DNA of 64,000 nucleotides from Aurantimonas aggregata (GCF_010500835.1 NZ_JAAAMJ010000006.1:62001-126000), one strand, 5' to 3'. Counted from the stretch's first letter, positions 38,430 to 47,984 are shown. The notes: generated by a model from the sequence alone, not told the origin. Made by a program: numbers and translations.

Positions 38430-40259
38430 TCAATCCTCCATCGCTTCCAGCTCGTCGATGAAGCCGGAGATCATCGCCAGGCCGCGCGACCAGAAGGCCG
38501 GGTCGGAGGCGTCGAGGCCGAAGGGCTTCAGGAGTTCGGAGTGATGCTTGGTGCCGCCGGCCTTCAGCATCGCGAAATACTTCTCCTGGAAGCCGGATTC
38601 GGAGTTCTCGTAGACCGCGTACAGCGAGTTCACCAGGCAGTCGCCGAAGGCGTAGGCGTAGACGTAGAACGGCGAATGGATGAAGTGCGGCACGTAGGTC
38701 CAGTAGGTCTCGTAGCCGTCGCCGAGCCGCAGCGACGGGCCGAGGCTCCTGGCCTGGACGTCCATCCAGATCTCGCCGATCCGCTCCGTCGTCAGCTCGC
38801 CCTGCCGGCGCTCCTCGTGCAGCGCCCGCTCGAACTGGTAGAAGGCGATCTGGCGCACCACCGTATTGATCATGTCCTCGACCTTGGAGGCGAGCAGCGT
38901 CTTGCGCTCAGCCTTGGTCCTGGTCTGGTCCAGCAGCGAGCGGAAGGTCAGCATCTCGCCGAAAACCGAGGCAGTTTCGGCCAGCGTCAGCGGCGTCGCC
39001 GCCATCAGCGCGCCCTGGCGCCCGGCCAGCACCTGGTGGACGCCATGGCCGAGTTCGTGCGCTAGCGTCATCACGTCGCGCGGCTTGCCCATATAGTTGA
39101 GCAGCACATAGGGATGGACGCTCGGCACCGTCGGGTGGGCGAAGGCACCCGGCGACTTGCCGGGCCGGATCGCCGCGTCGATCCAGCCATTGCTGAAGAA
39201 CGGCTCGGCGATCGCGGCCATCTCCGGCGAGAAGCCGGAATAGGCCGACAGCACCGTCTCGCGGGCCTCGTCCCAGGAAATGTCGCGGCGGCGGGCGTCC
39301 GGCAGCGGCGCGTTGCGATCCCAGAAGTCGAGGACCTCGAGCCCCAGCCACTTCGCCTTCATGGCGTAATAGCGGTGCGAGATCGACGGATAGGCATCCG
39401 ACACCGCCTTCTCCAGCGCGTCGACCACCTCCCGCTCGACCCGGTTGGCGAGGTGGCGCGAATCGGCGACGTCCTCGAAACCGCGCCAGCGATCGGAGAT
39501 TTCCTTGTCCTTCGACAGCGTGTTGGTGATCAGCGTAAAAGTTCGCAGATTGTCGCTGAAGACGTTGGCCAGCGCGCTCGCCGCCTTGCGGCGCTTCTCG
39601 CCATCCGGGTCCTGCAGGAGGTTGAGGGTCGCCTCCAGCGCCAGGTCGTCGCCGTCGACGGTGAAGCGCAGCGAGGTCAGCGTCTCGTCGAACAGCCGAT
39701 TCCAGGCGCCCCGGCCGGTGATCGCCTTTTCGTGGAAAAGCTCCTCGACCCGGTCCTCCAGCTGGAACGGCTTGTCCTGGCGAAGGTCGACCAGCCACGG
39801 CCGGTAGTGGGCGAGCGCCGGGTCCCGATCCATCGCCGCATCGACCACCGCATCGTCGATCCGGTTGAGCTCCAGCGGGAAGAACAAGAGACGCGACGAG
39901 ATGTCGGTTACCGCCGACTGGATGTCGCCGTAGAACTTGGCGCGCGTCGGATCGGACGTGTCGCCGGAATAGATCAGGCCGGCATAGGAGATGATCCGAC
40001 CGAGCAGTTCCTCAAGCGCCTCGAAGGCGACGACCGCTTCGGCAAGGCTCGGCTCCCCGGTCGTCGCCGCCTCGGTCAGCGTTCCGCGCCAGCGCGCCTG
40101 GAAGGCCTCGGCGAGGCGGCGCGCCTCGGCCAGATCGTCGGCGAGCTCCTGGCTGTCCATCGACGGATAGAGGTCGGCGAGGTTCCACTCCGGCAGCGCG
40201 GCGGTGCCGTCGCCGGCAGCCTCGAGGGCGGAGAAGATCGGACGGAAGGGCAGGTTCAT
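38430..40259 (-). CDS. pepF: M3-family oligoendopeptidase (PepF type)
   Basis: 609-aa zinc metallopeptidase for short peptides, cytoplasmic. The zinc site is HELGH at 401-405 (MTLAHELGHGVHQ), with a downstream Glu-containing helix (LTLAETASVFGEML) as the third ligand. The N-terminal helical domain (EWNLADLYPSMDSQ) is the usual oligoendopeptidase F start. The ribosome site before ATG 40259 is weak. It is 9 bp from the Rsm22 gene (tail to tail) and divergent from the response regulator gene. Confidence 0.92.
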   Translation of the reverse strand: MNLPFRPIFSALEAAGDGTAALPEWNLADLYPSMDSQELADDLAEARRLAEAFQARWRGTLTEAATTGEPSLAEAVVAFEALEELLGRIISYAGLIYSGDTSDPTRAKFYGDIQSAVTDISSRLLFFPLELNRIDDAVVDAAMDRDPALAHYRPWLVDLRQDKPFQLEDRVEELFHEKAITGRGAWNRLFDETLTSLRFTVDGDDLALEATLNLLQDPDGEKRRKAASALANVFSDNLRTFTLITNTLSKDKEISDRWRGFEDVADSRHLANRVEREVVDALEKAVSDAYPSISHRYYAMKAKWLGLEVLDFWDRNAPLPDARRRDISWDEARETVLSAYSGFSPEMAAIAEPFFSNGWIDAAIRPGKSPGAFAHPTVPSVHPYVLLNYMGKPRDVMTLAHELGHGVHQVLAGRQGALMAATPLTLAETASVFGEMLTFRSLLDQTRTKAERKTLLASKVEDMINTVVRQIAFYQFERALHEERRQGELTTERIGEIWMDVQARSLGPSLRLGDGYETYWTYVPHFIHSPFYVYAYAFGDCLVNSLYAVYENSESGFQEKYFAMLKAGGTKHHSELLKPFGLDASDPAFWSRGLAMISGFIDELEAMED

Positions 40260-40417
40260 CGCGTCATGCTCGTTCTGGAGGGCAGGCGGCCATCAGCCGA
40301 ATCGTTCGAATTGTCGCCAAATCGGATCGCGGTCGTTGATCACGTCCGTTCAGCCGAATTTCAGTCGGTCGTGCCAAATTGGGTCATCCTCGCGCCGTGA
40401 CGAGGTCGGAGGCTGAC

Positions 40418-41878
40418 GTGTCGCGAACTGTACTCATTGTCGACGACGATCCTATACAACGCCGATTGCTCGACGCCCAAGTCGCGCGCATGGGCTACAC
40501 CCCGATTTGCTGCGCCGGCGGCCGCACCGCGCTGGACGCGCTCGACGGCAAGCATCGCGGGTCGATCCTGGCCGTCGTCCTGGACCTGATGATGCCCGAT
40601 TCCGGCGGCCTCGATGTTCTGGCTGAGATGCGCCGCCAGGAAATAGAGATTCCCGTCGTCGTCCAGACTGCAAAGGGCTCGATCGAGACGGTCGTCGAGG
40701 CGATGCGGGCGGGGGCGTTCGACTTTCTCGTGAAGCCGTTCTCCCCGGAGAAGCTGCGCGACGTGCTGGGCAGCGCCGCCCGCATGCAGGCCGCGCCACG
40801 TCGGCCGGTTTCGGCGGCGAGGACACGAAAGCTGCTGGCAGAGACCAACGCGTCCCCAGCGCTCCGCCCGGTTCTGCTGGCGGCGGCGAAGGCGGCCCGC
40901 TCGGCCATCCCGGTGCTGATCGAGGGCGAGACCGGTGCCGGCAAGGAATGGCTGGCCGCTGCGATCCAGGCTGAAGGCGACCGCGCCGAGCGCCCTTTCG
41001 TGACGCTTAACTGCGGCGCCATCCCCGCCGACCTCGCCGAAAGCATCCTCTTCGGACACGAGAAAGGTGCCTTCACCGACGCCGGACGGCGCCATGACGG
41101 CAAGTTCCTGCAGGCCGAGGGTGGCACGCTCTTCCTCGACGAGGTGGGCGAACTGTCCATGGCCGCTCAGGTCAAGCTGCTCCGCGTGTTGCAGACGGGC
41201 GAAGTCGATCTCGTCGGGGGCTCGGCCAGGCGCCGCGTCGACGTGCGGATCATCTCGGCAACCAATCGCAGCCTTGCGGCCGCCGTGGCGACGGGCCGAT
41301 TCCGCGAGGATCTCTACTACCGGCTGAACGCCTTCGAGATCCACGTCCCGCCGTTGCGCGAGCGTCGGGACGAAATTTCCCACCTCGCAAGCGGCTGTCT
41401 GGAGCGCTTCGGGCGGGTCGAGCGGCAGGCACCCGGGCGCCGCCTGTCGCGCGGCGCGCTCGACCTGCTGCAGCGATACGACTGGCCGGGCAATATCCGC
41501 CAGCTGGAGAATGCGGTCTACCGCGCCCTGGTGCTCAGCGAGTCGGAAATCCTCGAAGCGGCGGGTTTCGCCCATGTCGCCGCGCTGGTCTCGGCGACGT
41601 CGCGGCCGGCGGCAGTGGTATCCGGCAGCGCGCCCGATGACGCAAGCGAGCCGAATGCGGTGCCGAGCCCGACGAGCCTGGAGACTGACGTTGCGCCGAC
41701 GGCATTTCCCCTGCGCGACGAGGCGGGACAGATCCGCCGCATCGACGATATCGAGGCGGATGTCATCCGTGTGGCGCTCTGCCAGTATGGCGGGCAGATG
41801 AGCGAGATCGCCCGCCGGCTGGGCATCGGGCGATCGACGCTCTACCGCAAGATGCGCGAATACAATATCGGCGCCTGA
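40418..41878 (+). CDS. NtrC-type response regulator with GAFTDA loop
   Basis: 486-aa transcription regulator: receiver (about 1-120; acidic D9/D10, phospho-Asp D56, K106), AAA+ domain (about 140-380; Walker A GETGAGKE 170-177, Walker B GGTLFLDEVG 235-244), and Fis-type HTH (about 455-480). The sigma-54 contact loop reads GAFTDA (217-222) instead of GAFTGA, the fifth residue changed from Gly to Asp, and Walker A has GETGAGKE in place of GESGTGKE. Loss of the GAFTGA glycine usually weakens or abolishes sigma-54 activation, so this protein may act without sigma-54. GTG 40418 is chosen (GGAGG 5 bp upstream). No kinase gene is nearby. Confidence 0.87.
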   Translation: MSRTVLIVDDDPIQRRLLDAQVARMGYTPICCAGGRTALDALDGKHRGSILAVVLDLMMPDSGGLDVLAEMRRQEIEIPVVVQTAKGSIETVVEAMRAGAFDFLVKPFSPEKLRDVLGSAARMQAAPRRPVSAARTRKLLAETNASPALRPVLLAAAKAARSAIPVLIEGETGAGKEWLAAAIQAEGDRAERPFVTLNCGAIPADLAESILFGHEKGAFTDAGRRHDGKFLQAEGGTLFLDEVGELSMAAQVKLLRVLQTGEVDLVGGSARRRVDVRIISATNRSLAAAVATGRFREDLYYRLNAFEIHVPPLRERRDEISHLASGCLERFGRVERQAPGRRLSRGALDLLQRYDWPGNIRQLENAVYRALVLSESEILEAAGFAHVAALVSATSRPAAVVSGSAPDDASEPNAVPSPTSLETDVAPTAFPLRDEAGQIRRIDDIEADVIRVALCQYGGQMSEIARRLGIGRSTLYRKMREYNIGA

Positions 41879-41943
41879 CGTTCCGACCGGCGAATCTAAC
41901 GCGGCGATGCGCCGAGCAGTAGCCAAGTCCCGGGCAAATAACC

Positions 41944-41959
41944 TTAATTGGAGCTTAAC
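41944..41959 (+). promoter_or_regulatory. CtrA-type binding box
   Basis: TTAA-TTGGAGC-TTAAC matches the CtrA consensus TTAA-N7-TTAAC exactly. It lies about 154 bp upstream of the DUF882 gene, so cell-cycle control of this peptidase is plausible. Not tested. Confidence 0.6.
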
Positions 41960-42112
41960 GCTTTCGGAGCAAAATCCGCAGGAAGTTTGGCGACTGTCAT
42001 CTTGATGCCGCAGTTTTGGAAAAACTGGACGTGTGGGGTGACAGTTCCTATGACAGCAGTGCCCCGGGGGACAGGCGCGGGGCCTGCAGCGGTTTTTGAG
42101 GGGAAACACCGA

Positions 42113-43810
42113 ATGCTCGGACACACCGCCCGCGCGGGCCGCTTGGCCAAGCGCATCGCGATGCTCGCCGCTCTCGTCATGTTCGGATTGGGGGCTACGA
42201 CGGCGGCCAAGGCCGAGACAAGGGTCATCAAGCTCTACAACGTTCACAACAAAGAGCAGGGCTCCTTCGCCTACAAGCGCAATGGCCGCTACGTCGCGGC
42301 CGAGATGAAGAAGATCAACTGGTTCCTGCGCGACTGGCGCCGCAACGAGCCGACCACGATCGATCCCCGCCTCATCGATCTCGTCTGGGAAGCCTACCGC
42401 CAGACAGGCTCGCGCAACGCCATCAACGTCGTCAGCTCCTACCGCTCCTCCGCTACCAACAACATGCTGCGTTCGCGCAGTTCCGGCGTCGCCAAGACCA
42501 GCCAGCACACGGCCGGCAAGGCGATGGACTTCTTCATCCCGGGCGTGCCGATCAAGAAGATGCGCGACATCGGCCTGAAGATGCAGGTCGGCGGCGTCGG
42601 CTATTATCCGAAATCCGGCTCGCCCTTCGTGCACTTCGACGTCGGCAATGCCCGCCACTGGCCGCGCATGAGCCGCAAGGAACTCGTTGCCGTCTTCCCG
42701 AAGGGGAATACCGTGCACGTTCCGTCAGACGGCAAGCCGCTGCCCGGCTACCAGCAGGCGCTCGCCTCCTACAAGCAGCGCAAGGGCGCCTCGGACATCC
42801 AGGTTGCCAACGCCAGTTCGTCGGGCGGTGGGGGCAAGACGCTTCTCGCCATGCTGTTCGGCGGCGGAGCAGACGAGGCCGACGACGAGGCGGAGGTCGC
42901 GGCGCCAGCCCGTGCCGCCCCGGCAGCCCGTACGCCGCGCCAGGCGGCGCCTGAAGTCGTCGTCGCCGCCGTGACGCCGCAGTCCCGCCCGAACCAGACC
43001 CAGCCGAATGCCGTCGCCGTGCCCGTCGGCGACCGCTTCGACGTGAGCTCGCCAGCCCGTGCGAGTGCCCCGGCCACCGAGACCGAGGTCGCGTCGTTGG
43101 AGTCTGCCAAGATCCCGGTCCCGACCTGGGCGCCATCGCGCGCCATGGCTGAAGCCATCGCGGAAGTGCCCGCCGCAGCCGAGCCCGACGCCGTTTCATC
43201 CCTGGTCGCAGCCCTCGAGACCCAGGCCGCCGAGACGGTTGCCATGGGTGAGATGGCCTATGCCGTGCCGACACCGCGTGACCGGCCGCAATTCGACGCC
43301 GTACTGAACGAGCCGGCTGTGGTTGCCGCCGCGCCGGCACCGGCCCCTGCCGCCGCGCCCGCTAGCGCTCCGGCCGCGCCGACGGTCGTCGCGGCCGCCC
43401 CGGTTCCGGCTGCCTCGCCGCGGCCGCTGGTCAAGCCGGAAGCCACCCAGGTCGCCTCCCTGATCACCGCCGCATCCAGCCGGCCAACTCCGCTGGTGCA
43501 GCCGGCGCGGGCGCCGCTGGTCGAAGGCAAGGGCGGACGTGTGCTGAAGGAAGCGACCCTTCCGCCGGCCAAGGCCATCACCGTCGACCCCCAGGAAGCC
43601 ATCGCTTCGCGCATCGCCGTCGCCGCTTTGGTCGCCGATCCTGCCCAGCGCGCCCGCGAGCCGCAGCAGATGCCGGACGGGAAGAGTCTGGTCAGCGACA
43701 TCCCGTCATCGGTGTTCGCCGCAGGCTTCGCGCCCGCAACCGCTGCGCAGAAGACCGGTCGCTTCTCGGGTTCGGCGGTGACCTTCCTGCCGCTCGTCAA
43801 GCTGCAGTAG
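42113..43810 (+). CDS. DUF882/YcbK-type peptidase with long Ala/Pro-rich tail
   Basis: 565 aa, exported. From ATG 42113 a signal peptide (about residues 15-36) leads to a DUF882 domain (about 45-210), the M15/LAS-type metallopeptidase fold with SSYRSSATNNMLRSRSSG, SQHTAGKAMDFFIPG (zinc ligands) and GSPFVHFDVGNARHWPRM, which suggests peptidoglycan peptide cleavage. The remaining 340 residues are Ala/Pro/Val-rich low complexity, probably a wall-spanning linker. A CtrA box lies upstream; a long stem-loop follows. Confidence 0.85.
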   Translation: MLGHTARAGRLAKRIAMLAALVMFGLGATTAAKAETRVIKLYNVHNKEQGSFAYKRNGRYVAAEMKKINWFLRDWRRNEPTTIDPRLIDLVWEAYRQTGSRNAINVVSSYRSSATNNMLRSRSSGVAKTSQHTAGKAMDFFIPGVPIKKMRDIGLKMQVGGVGYYPKSGSPFVHFDVGNARHWPRMSRKELVAVFPKGNTVHVPSDGKPLPGYQQALASYKQRKGASDIQVANASSSGGGGKTLLAMLFGGGADEADDEAEVAAPARAAPAARTPRQAAPEVVVAAVTPQSRPNQTQPNAVAVPVGDRFDVSSPARASAPATETEVASLESAKIPVPTWAPSRAMAEAIAEVPAAAEPDAVSSLVAALETQAAETVAMGEMAYAVPTPRDRPQFDAVLNEPAVVAAAPAPAPAAAPASAPAAPTVVAAAPVPAASPRPLVKPEATQVASLITAASSRPTPLVQPARAPLVEGKGGRVLKEATLPPAKAITVDPQEAIASRIAVAALVADPAQRAREPQQMPDGKSLVSDIPSSVFAAGFAPATAAQKTGRFSGSAVTFLPLVKLQ

Positions 43811-44541
43811 CAGCGCAGCCGACTGTTCTTGCGCGACAGGTCGCCGCAGAACACGTCTGGAAGCATCCATCGGGGGCAAGCAGCGGCAACCGGCCCGCTG
43901 CTTGCTCCCGATGCGTTCGGCATCAGGTGAGTGGGCGTCATGCGCTTTGGCGGCCAACGGCTTCCCTCGGCCTTTGCCGCAACAGCGAACGCCAAGGTCT
44001 TCCACGCCGTGATATGCGGCGGAACCCTTGGCAAACTCGCGCATTTTCAAAATACCGCAGAGCTATAGGCCGCGCCGCTGTCGCCGGAATCGTCGGTAGT
44101 TCCGAAATAGGTGTTCCGGCGCGAGCAAAACGTGCGGATGCGGTACGCCTGCAACTCACTGGCGAAATCAATTCGGCCTGAAAATATTGGGATCGTCGCT
44201 GAACCGCGGGCGGAAAACTTCGCCTGAAGGAATTGAATTGTGACAGCGTAGGTCAGCGTGGAAATGATGGGCTCTGTGAATTCTTGCCGGCGCGTGATGA
44301 TCACGTCGCCGTAGTCCGGCTATGCTCGCGATTGAATGATCCCATGACCACTCGGAAATGAAAAACCTTGGGATTGTAAAGCCTTCGCTTGACACTAAGT
44401 ATAGAACTATGAATACGGATCTCTAAGGTCGTTGTATGACGCATCGTACCGCCGAATCGCACGTAACATGTACGCTGCCGCGGAGATCACCACTGCGGAC
44501 CAGCTAGTCCGCCTCCCTCTTCGCACACGATTGGAAAAAAC
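43811..44541. other. 730-bp intergenic region upstream of mucR
   Basis: No convincing gene on either strand. At 43871-43910 is a strong stem-loop (CGGGGGCAAGCAGCGG with its complement, 16 bp) that likely ends DUF882 transcription, though no T run follows. Lower GC around 44060-44420 suggests a regulatory region; TTGACA at 44389-44394 has only a poor -10 17 bp later. Long regions before mucR are common because MucR represses itself. Confidence 0.5.
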
Positions 44542-44973
44542 ATGGATCAGATCGAAAACGTCGACAACAACGAGATGCTGATGGAACTGACGGCCGAAGT
44601 GGTCGCCGCCTATGTCAGCAACAATTCTCTGCCTGTGTCTGAGCTTCCGGGACTTATCTCGGACGTCTATGGCGCCCTCGGACGCACCACCATCGCGCCG
44701 CAGGCGCCTCTGGCCGAGAAGCCGAAGCCGGCCGTGCCGGTGAAGAAGTCGGTCACCGATGACTTCATCATCTGTCTCGAGGACGGCAAGAAGTTCAAGT
44801 CGCTGAAGCGCCATTTGATGACCCACTACAGCCTGACGCCCGAGGACTACCGCGAGAAGTGGGATCTGCCTTCGGACTACCCGATGGTCGCCCCGAACTA
44901 CGCGGCGGCGCGTTCGCGTCTCGCCAAGCAGATGGGCCTCGGCCACAAGCGGCGCCGTGCCGCAGCCCGGTAA
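44542..44973 (+). CDS. mucR: MucR/Ros-family transcriptional regulator
   Basis: 143-aa nucleoid-type regulator controlling exopolysaccharide, motility and symbiosis or virulence genes in Hyphomicrobiales. The single zinc-finger-like domain is about 75-130 and reads [19 protein letters not shown]: Cys78, His91 and His95 are kept, but the second zinc Cys is Asp81, as in several MucR proteins. The C-terminal YREKWDLP and [15 protein letters not shown] complete the domain. A T-rich terminator follows. Confidence 0.93.
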   Translation: MDQIENVDNNEMLMELTAEVVAAYVSNNSLPVSELPGLISDVYGALGRTTIAPQAPLAEKPKPAVPVKKSVTDDFIICLEDGKKFKSLKRHLMTHYSLTPEDYREKWDLPSDYPMVAPNYAAARSRLAKQMGLGHKRRRAAAR

Positions 44974-45006
44974 TTGATCCGGCGGCAGCCTGCTGCCGTC
45001 GCCATG

Positions 45007-45046
45007 AAAAAAGGCCCGCCGGCTTTCGCCCGCGGGCCTTTTTCTT
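45007..45046. terminator. bidirectional intrinsic terminator
   Basis: AAAAAGGCCCGC ... GCGGGCCTTTTT: 12-bp stem with T tracts on both sides. It serves mucR (plus) and the convergent gapR (minus). Confidence 0.85.
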
Positions 45047-45059
45047 GTCGATCGGGAAG

Positions 45060-45323
45060 TCAGTCCTTGGCGAGATCGGCAGCCATGCCGAGTGCCTGCA
45101 GATAGAGGTCGAGGATCGCCTCCTGCTCCTGGCGCTCGTTCTGGTCCTGCTTGCGCAGCGAAATCACCCGCCGCAGCACCTTGGTGTCGAAGCCGTTGCC
45201 CTTGGCTTCCGCATAGACGTCCTTGATGTCGTCCGCGATGGTCTTCTTCTCTTCCTCGAGTCGTTCGATCCGCTCGACGAAGGAGCGTAGTTGATCCTGA
45301 GCGACATCATGCACGTCGGACAT
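45060..45323 (-). CDS. gapR: GapR-type DNA-binding protein (DUF2312)
   Basis: 87-aa coiled-coil protein. GapR of Caulobacter binds over-twisted and AT-rich DNA and assists topoisomerases. The sequence is highly helical with the family core [20 protein letters not shown] and [21 protein letters not shown] 45323 is the canonical start ([12 protein letters not shown]); an earlier in-frame start adds 11 residues. DUF1244 and DUF1036 genes follow upstream in the usual rhizobial order. Confidence 0.9.
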   Translation of the reverse strand: MSDVHDVAQDQLRSFVERIERLEEEKKTIADDIKDVYAEAKGNGFDTKVLRRVISLRKQDQNERQEQEAILDLYLQALGMAADLAKD

Positions 45324-45426
45324 GTCGGGTCTCCGTATGGCGCCGTCATGCGGCATTCGCGCAGCGGCCTAGCAGACGCGGGCGATTCGTTGAATGGGCC
45401 GGCGCGAAGGCCGGGCGTATCTCTCG

Positions 45427-45732
45427 TCAGTCGTGCGGGCGCGACGTCTCGAAGCGCGCCTGGGAATCGGGGGCGGCTTCCGTCTGGTAGGTCTCGCGCC
45501 ACACCTCGTAGGGCATCCCGTAGACGATTTCCCGCGCCTCGTCCTTCGAGATTTCCTGCCCGTCCGCAGCGGCCGCGTCGCGAAACCAGTTGGACAGGCA
45601 GTTGCGGCAGAAGCCGGCGAGATTCATCATGTCGATGTTCTGCACATCGGTGCGGGCGCGCAGGTGATCGCGCAGCCGCCGGAATGCGGCGGCTTCGTAT
45701 TCGAGGCGCTGCCTGTCGCTGATCTCGTCCAT
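45427..45732 (-). CDS. DUF1244 protein
   Basis: 101-aa protein of the conserved alphaproteobacterial DUF1244 family, small and helical: LEYEAAAFRRLRDHLRARTD and NLAGFCRNCLSNWFRDAAAA with two conserved cysteines, then EAREIVYGMPYEVWRETYQ. ATG 45732 precedes the conserved part; an earlier in-frame start adds 21 less likely residues. Function unknown. It lies in the same direction as gapR, forming a likely operon. Confidence 0.88.
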   Translation of the reverse strand: MDEISDRQRLEYEAAAFRRLRDHLRARTDVQNIDMMNLAGFCRNCLSNWFRDAAAADGQEISKDEAREIVYGMPYEVWRETYQTEAAPDSQARFETSRPHD

Positions 45733-46056
45733 GCTTGCGGCTCCTTGTGCGGCTCTGCTGGTCCCAAGCCCCGCATATCGCCCCCGCCGCGACACGGATC
45801 AAGCCCGGGGGCGGTGATGGCCGGGCTCGCCTATTGCGGCGCGATAGGCTAGGTGCGGAGCAGGTCGTGCGCGTTGGGGGCCGGCAATGCTTCGCCGCCG
45901 GTGCGATCGGCGGCACTCGGCAGCTTCAGCGCGGGGCCGCCCCGGTGGCCGGAAGCTGCGCCAGGGCAGCCTCACGCAAGTCATCGCGTTGACAGCATTG
46001 GCCGCTATGCGAAGAAGAGGCATTCTGCGACCCGATCCGCAAGCGAGGATAGCGTG

Positions 46057-46527
46057 ATGAAATCTGACTCCCTGCGCTGGCTTTGGAACGGCGCGGCAGC
46101 CTGCGTGACGGCCATCGGCCTCACCATCCTGTCGGCGCCGCTCACGGCCGACGCCGCAAAGGCCGATTTCCGCGTCTGCAACGGCACGCAGTCGCTGGTC
46201 GGCGTCGCCATCGGCTATCGCGCCGAGGCAGGCTGGACCACCGAAGGCTGGTGGCGCATCCCGGCGACGACCTGCAAGTCGATCATCGAGGGGCCGCTGT
46301 CGTCCCGCTATTACTACCTCTACGCCGAGGATGCCGACGGAAACGGCCGCTGGGCTGGCTCCGTCAGCCTCTGCATCGCCGAGAACGAGTTCAAGATCGC
46401 CGGCGTCAAGGACTGCTTCCAGCGCGGATACCAGAAGATGGGCTTCCGCGAATACGACACAGGCGAGCAGGCCAGCTGGATGGTCCAGCTGACCGAGGCG
46501 CCGCGCGAAGGTACGGATACACAATGA
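46057..46527 (+). CDS. DUF1036 exported protein
   Basis: 156 aa, secreted or periplasmic. Signal peptide (about 10-35: AACVTAIGLTILSAPLTADA) and a DUF1036 domain with FRVCNGTQSLVGVAIGYRAE and GWWRIPATTCKSI, with conserved cysteines that may form disulfides. The stop overlaps the pyk start by 4 bp (ATGA), so the two are translationally coupled. GAGG lies before ATG 46057. Function unknown. Confidence 0.87.
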   Translation: MKSDSLRWLWNGAAACVTAIGLTILSAPLTADAAKADFRVCNGTQSLVGVAIGYRAEAGWTTEGWWRIPATTCKSIIEGPLSSRYYYLYAEDADGNGRWAGSVSLCIAENEFKIAGVKDCFQRGYQKMGFREYDTGEQASWMVQLTEAPREGTDTQ

Positions 46528-47960
46528 GACGCAATCGCAGGGTCAAGATTCTCGCCACGCTCGGACCCGCTTCGTCGTCGGAGGAGATGATCCGCAAGCT
46601 GCACGAGGCAGGTGCCGACGTCTTCCGGATCAACATGAGCCATGCCGATCACGACACGATGCGGGAGCTGGTCAAGCGGATCCGCCGGGTCGAGGAAGCG
46701 GTCGGGCGGCCGATCGGCATCCTCGCCGACCTCCAGGGACCGAAGCTGCGGGTCGGCCCCTTCGAGGACGGCAAGGTCACCCTCGCCGTCGGCCAGGAAT
46801 TCACCCTCGACGACGACCCGACGCCCGGCAACCCGACGCGGGTCTACCTGCCGCATCCCGAGATCCTCGTGGCGGTGCAGGAGGGTCATAGGCTGCTGAT
46901 CGACGACGGCCGGCTGCAGCTCGTCTGCATCTCTACCGACCAGCACCACATCAAGTGCCGCGTCGTCGCCGGCGACAAGATCTCCGATCGCAAGGGCGTC
47001 AGCCTTCCCGACACGACGCTCGCCACTGGCGCGCTGACCGACAAGGACCGCCGCGATCTCGACGCGGTGCTGGCCGAGAATGTCGACTGGGTGGCTTTGT
47101 CATTCATCCAGCGCCCCGACGATCTGGCCGAGGCCCGCAAGATCGCCCGCGGCCGCGCCTTCATCCTGTCGAAGATCGAGAAGCCGCAGGCGGTCGAGCG
47201 CCTCGACGAGATCATCGAGCTGTCGGACGCGATCATGGTCGCCCGCGGCGATCTCGGCGTCGAGCTGCCGCTCGAGACCGTCCCCGGCATCCAGAAGCGC
47301 ATCACCCGTGCCGCCCGCAAGGCCGGCAAGCCGGTGGTCGTCGCGACGCAGATGCTGGAATCGATGATTTCCGCGCCGGTGCCGACGCGCGCCGAGGTCT
47401 CGGACGTTTCCACCGCCGTCTACGAGGGCGCCGACGCGGTCATGCTGTCGGCGGAATCGGCCGCCGGCGACTATCCGGTCGAGGCGGTCGCGACGATGGA
47501 CCGCATCGCCGTGCAGGTCGAAAAGGATCCGCTCTATCCCGGCATCATCTTCGCCCAGCGTCCGGCGCCCGAGCCGACCGGCGCCGACGCCGTCTCGCTC
47601 GCCGCACGGCAGATGGCCGAGACCCTCGGCGTCGCGGTGATCGTGACCTATACGGCGACCGGCACCACCGGCCTGCGCACGGCCCGCGAGCGGCCGCAGA
47701 TCCCGATCCTGGCGCTGTCGCCGGTGGTCGAGACGGCCCGCCGCCTGTCGCTTGTCTGGGGCCTGCATTGCGTCGTCACCGAGGACGCGCAGGATCTCGA
47801 CGACATGGTCGATCGCGCCTGCCGCATTTCGGTCGAGCAGGGCTATGCCCGATCGGGCGAACGGCTGATCGTCACGGCCGGCGTGCCGCTGCGCACCCCC
47901 GGCGCGACCAACATGCTGCGCATCGCCTATATCGGTTCGGATGGCCTCTCCGCCGTCTGA
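46524..47960 (+). CDS. pyk: pyruvate kinase
   Basis: 478-aa glycolytic enzyme producing pyruvate and ATP from phosphoenolpyruvate. TIM barrel with ILATLGPAS, substrate contacts FRINMSHAD, catalytic Lys217 (SKIEKPQ), metal-binding DAIMVARGDLGVELP, then the B and C domains. It starts inside the stop codon of the DUF1036 gene (ATGA overlap). A hairpin follows the gene (47985-48014). Confidence 0.95.
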   Translation: MRRNRRVKILATLGPASSSEEMIRKLHEAGADVFRINMSHADHDTMRELVKRIRRVEEAVGRPIGILADLQGPKLRVGPFEDGKVTLAVGQEFTLDDDPTPGNPTRVYLPHPEILVAVQEGHRLLIDDGRLQLVCISTDQHHIKCRVVAGDKISDRKGVSLPDTTLATGALTDKDRRDLDAVLAENVDWVALSFIQRPDDLAEARKIARGRAFILSKIEKPQAVERLDEIIELSDAIMVARGDLGVELPLETVPGIQKRITRAARKAGKPVVVATQMLESMISAPVPTRAEVSDVSTAVYEGADAVMLSAESAAGDYPVEAVATMDRIAVQVEKDPLYPGIIFAQRPAPEPTGADAVSLAARQMAETLGVAVIVTYTATGTTGLRTARERPQIPILALSPVVETARRLSLVWGLHCVVTEDAQDLDDMVDRACRISVEQGYARSGERLIVTAGVPLRTPGATNMLRIAYIGSDGLSAV

Positions 47961-47984
47961 CGCTGCTGCAAGCCTCGATGAGAT

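Noticed and set aside
43927-44181. 84-aa open frame upstream of mucR
   Set aside because: Arg-rich, no known pattern, no ribosome site and no typical codon bias.
44389-44418. sigma-70 promoter for mucR
   Set aside because: TTGACA is good but no acceptable -10 lies at 16-18 bp, so I did not list it.
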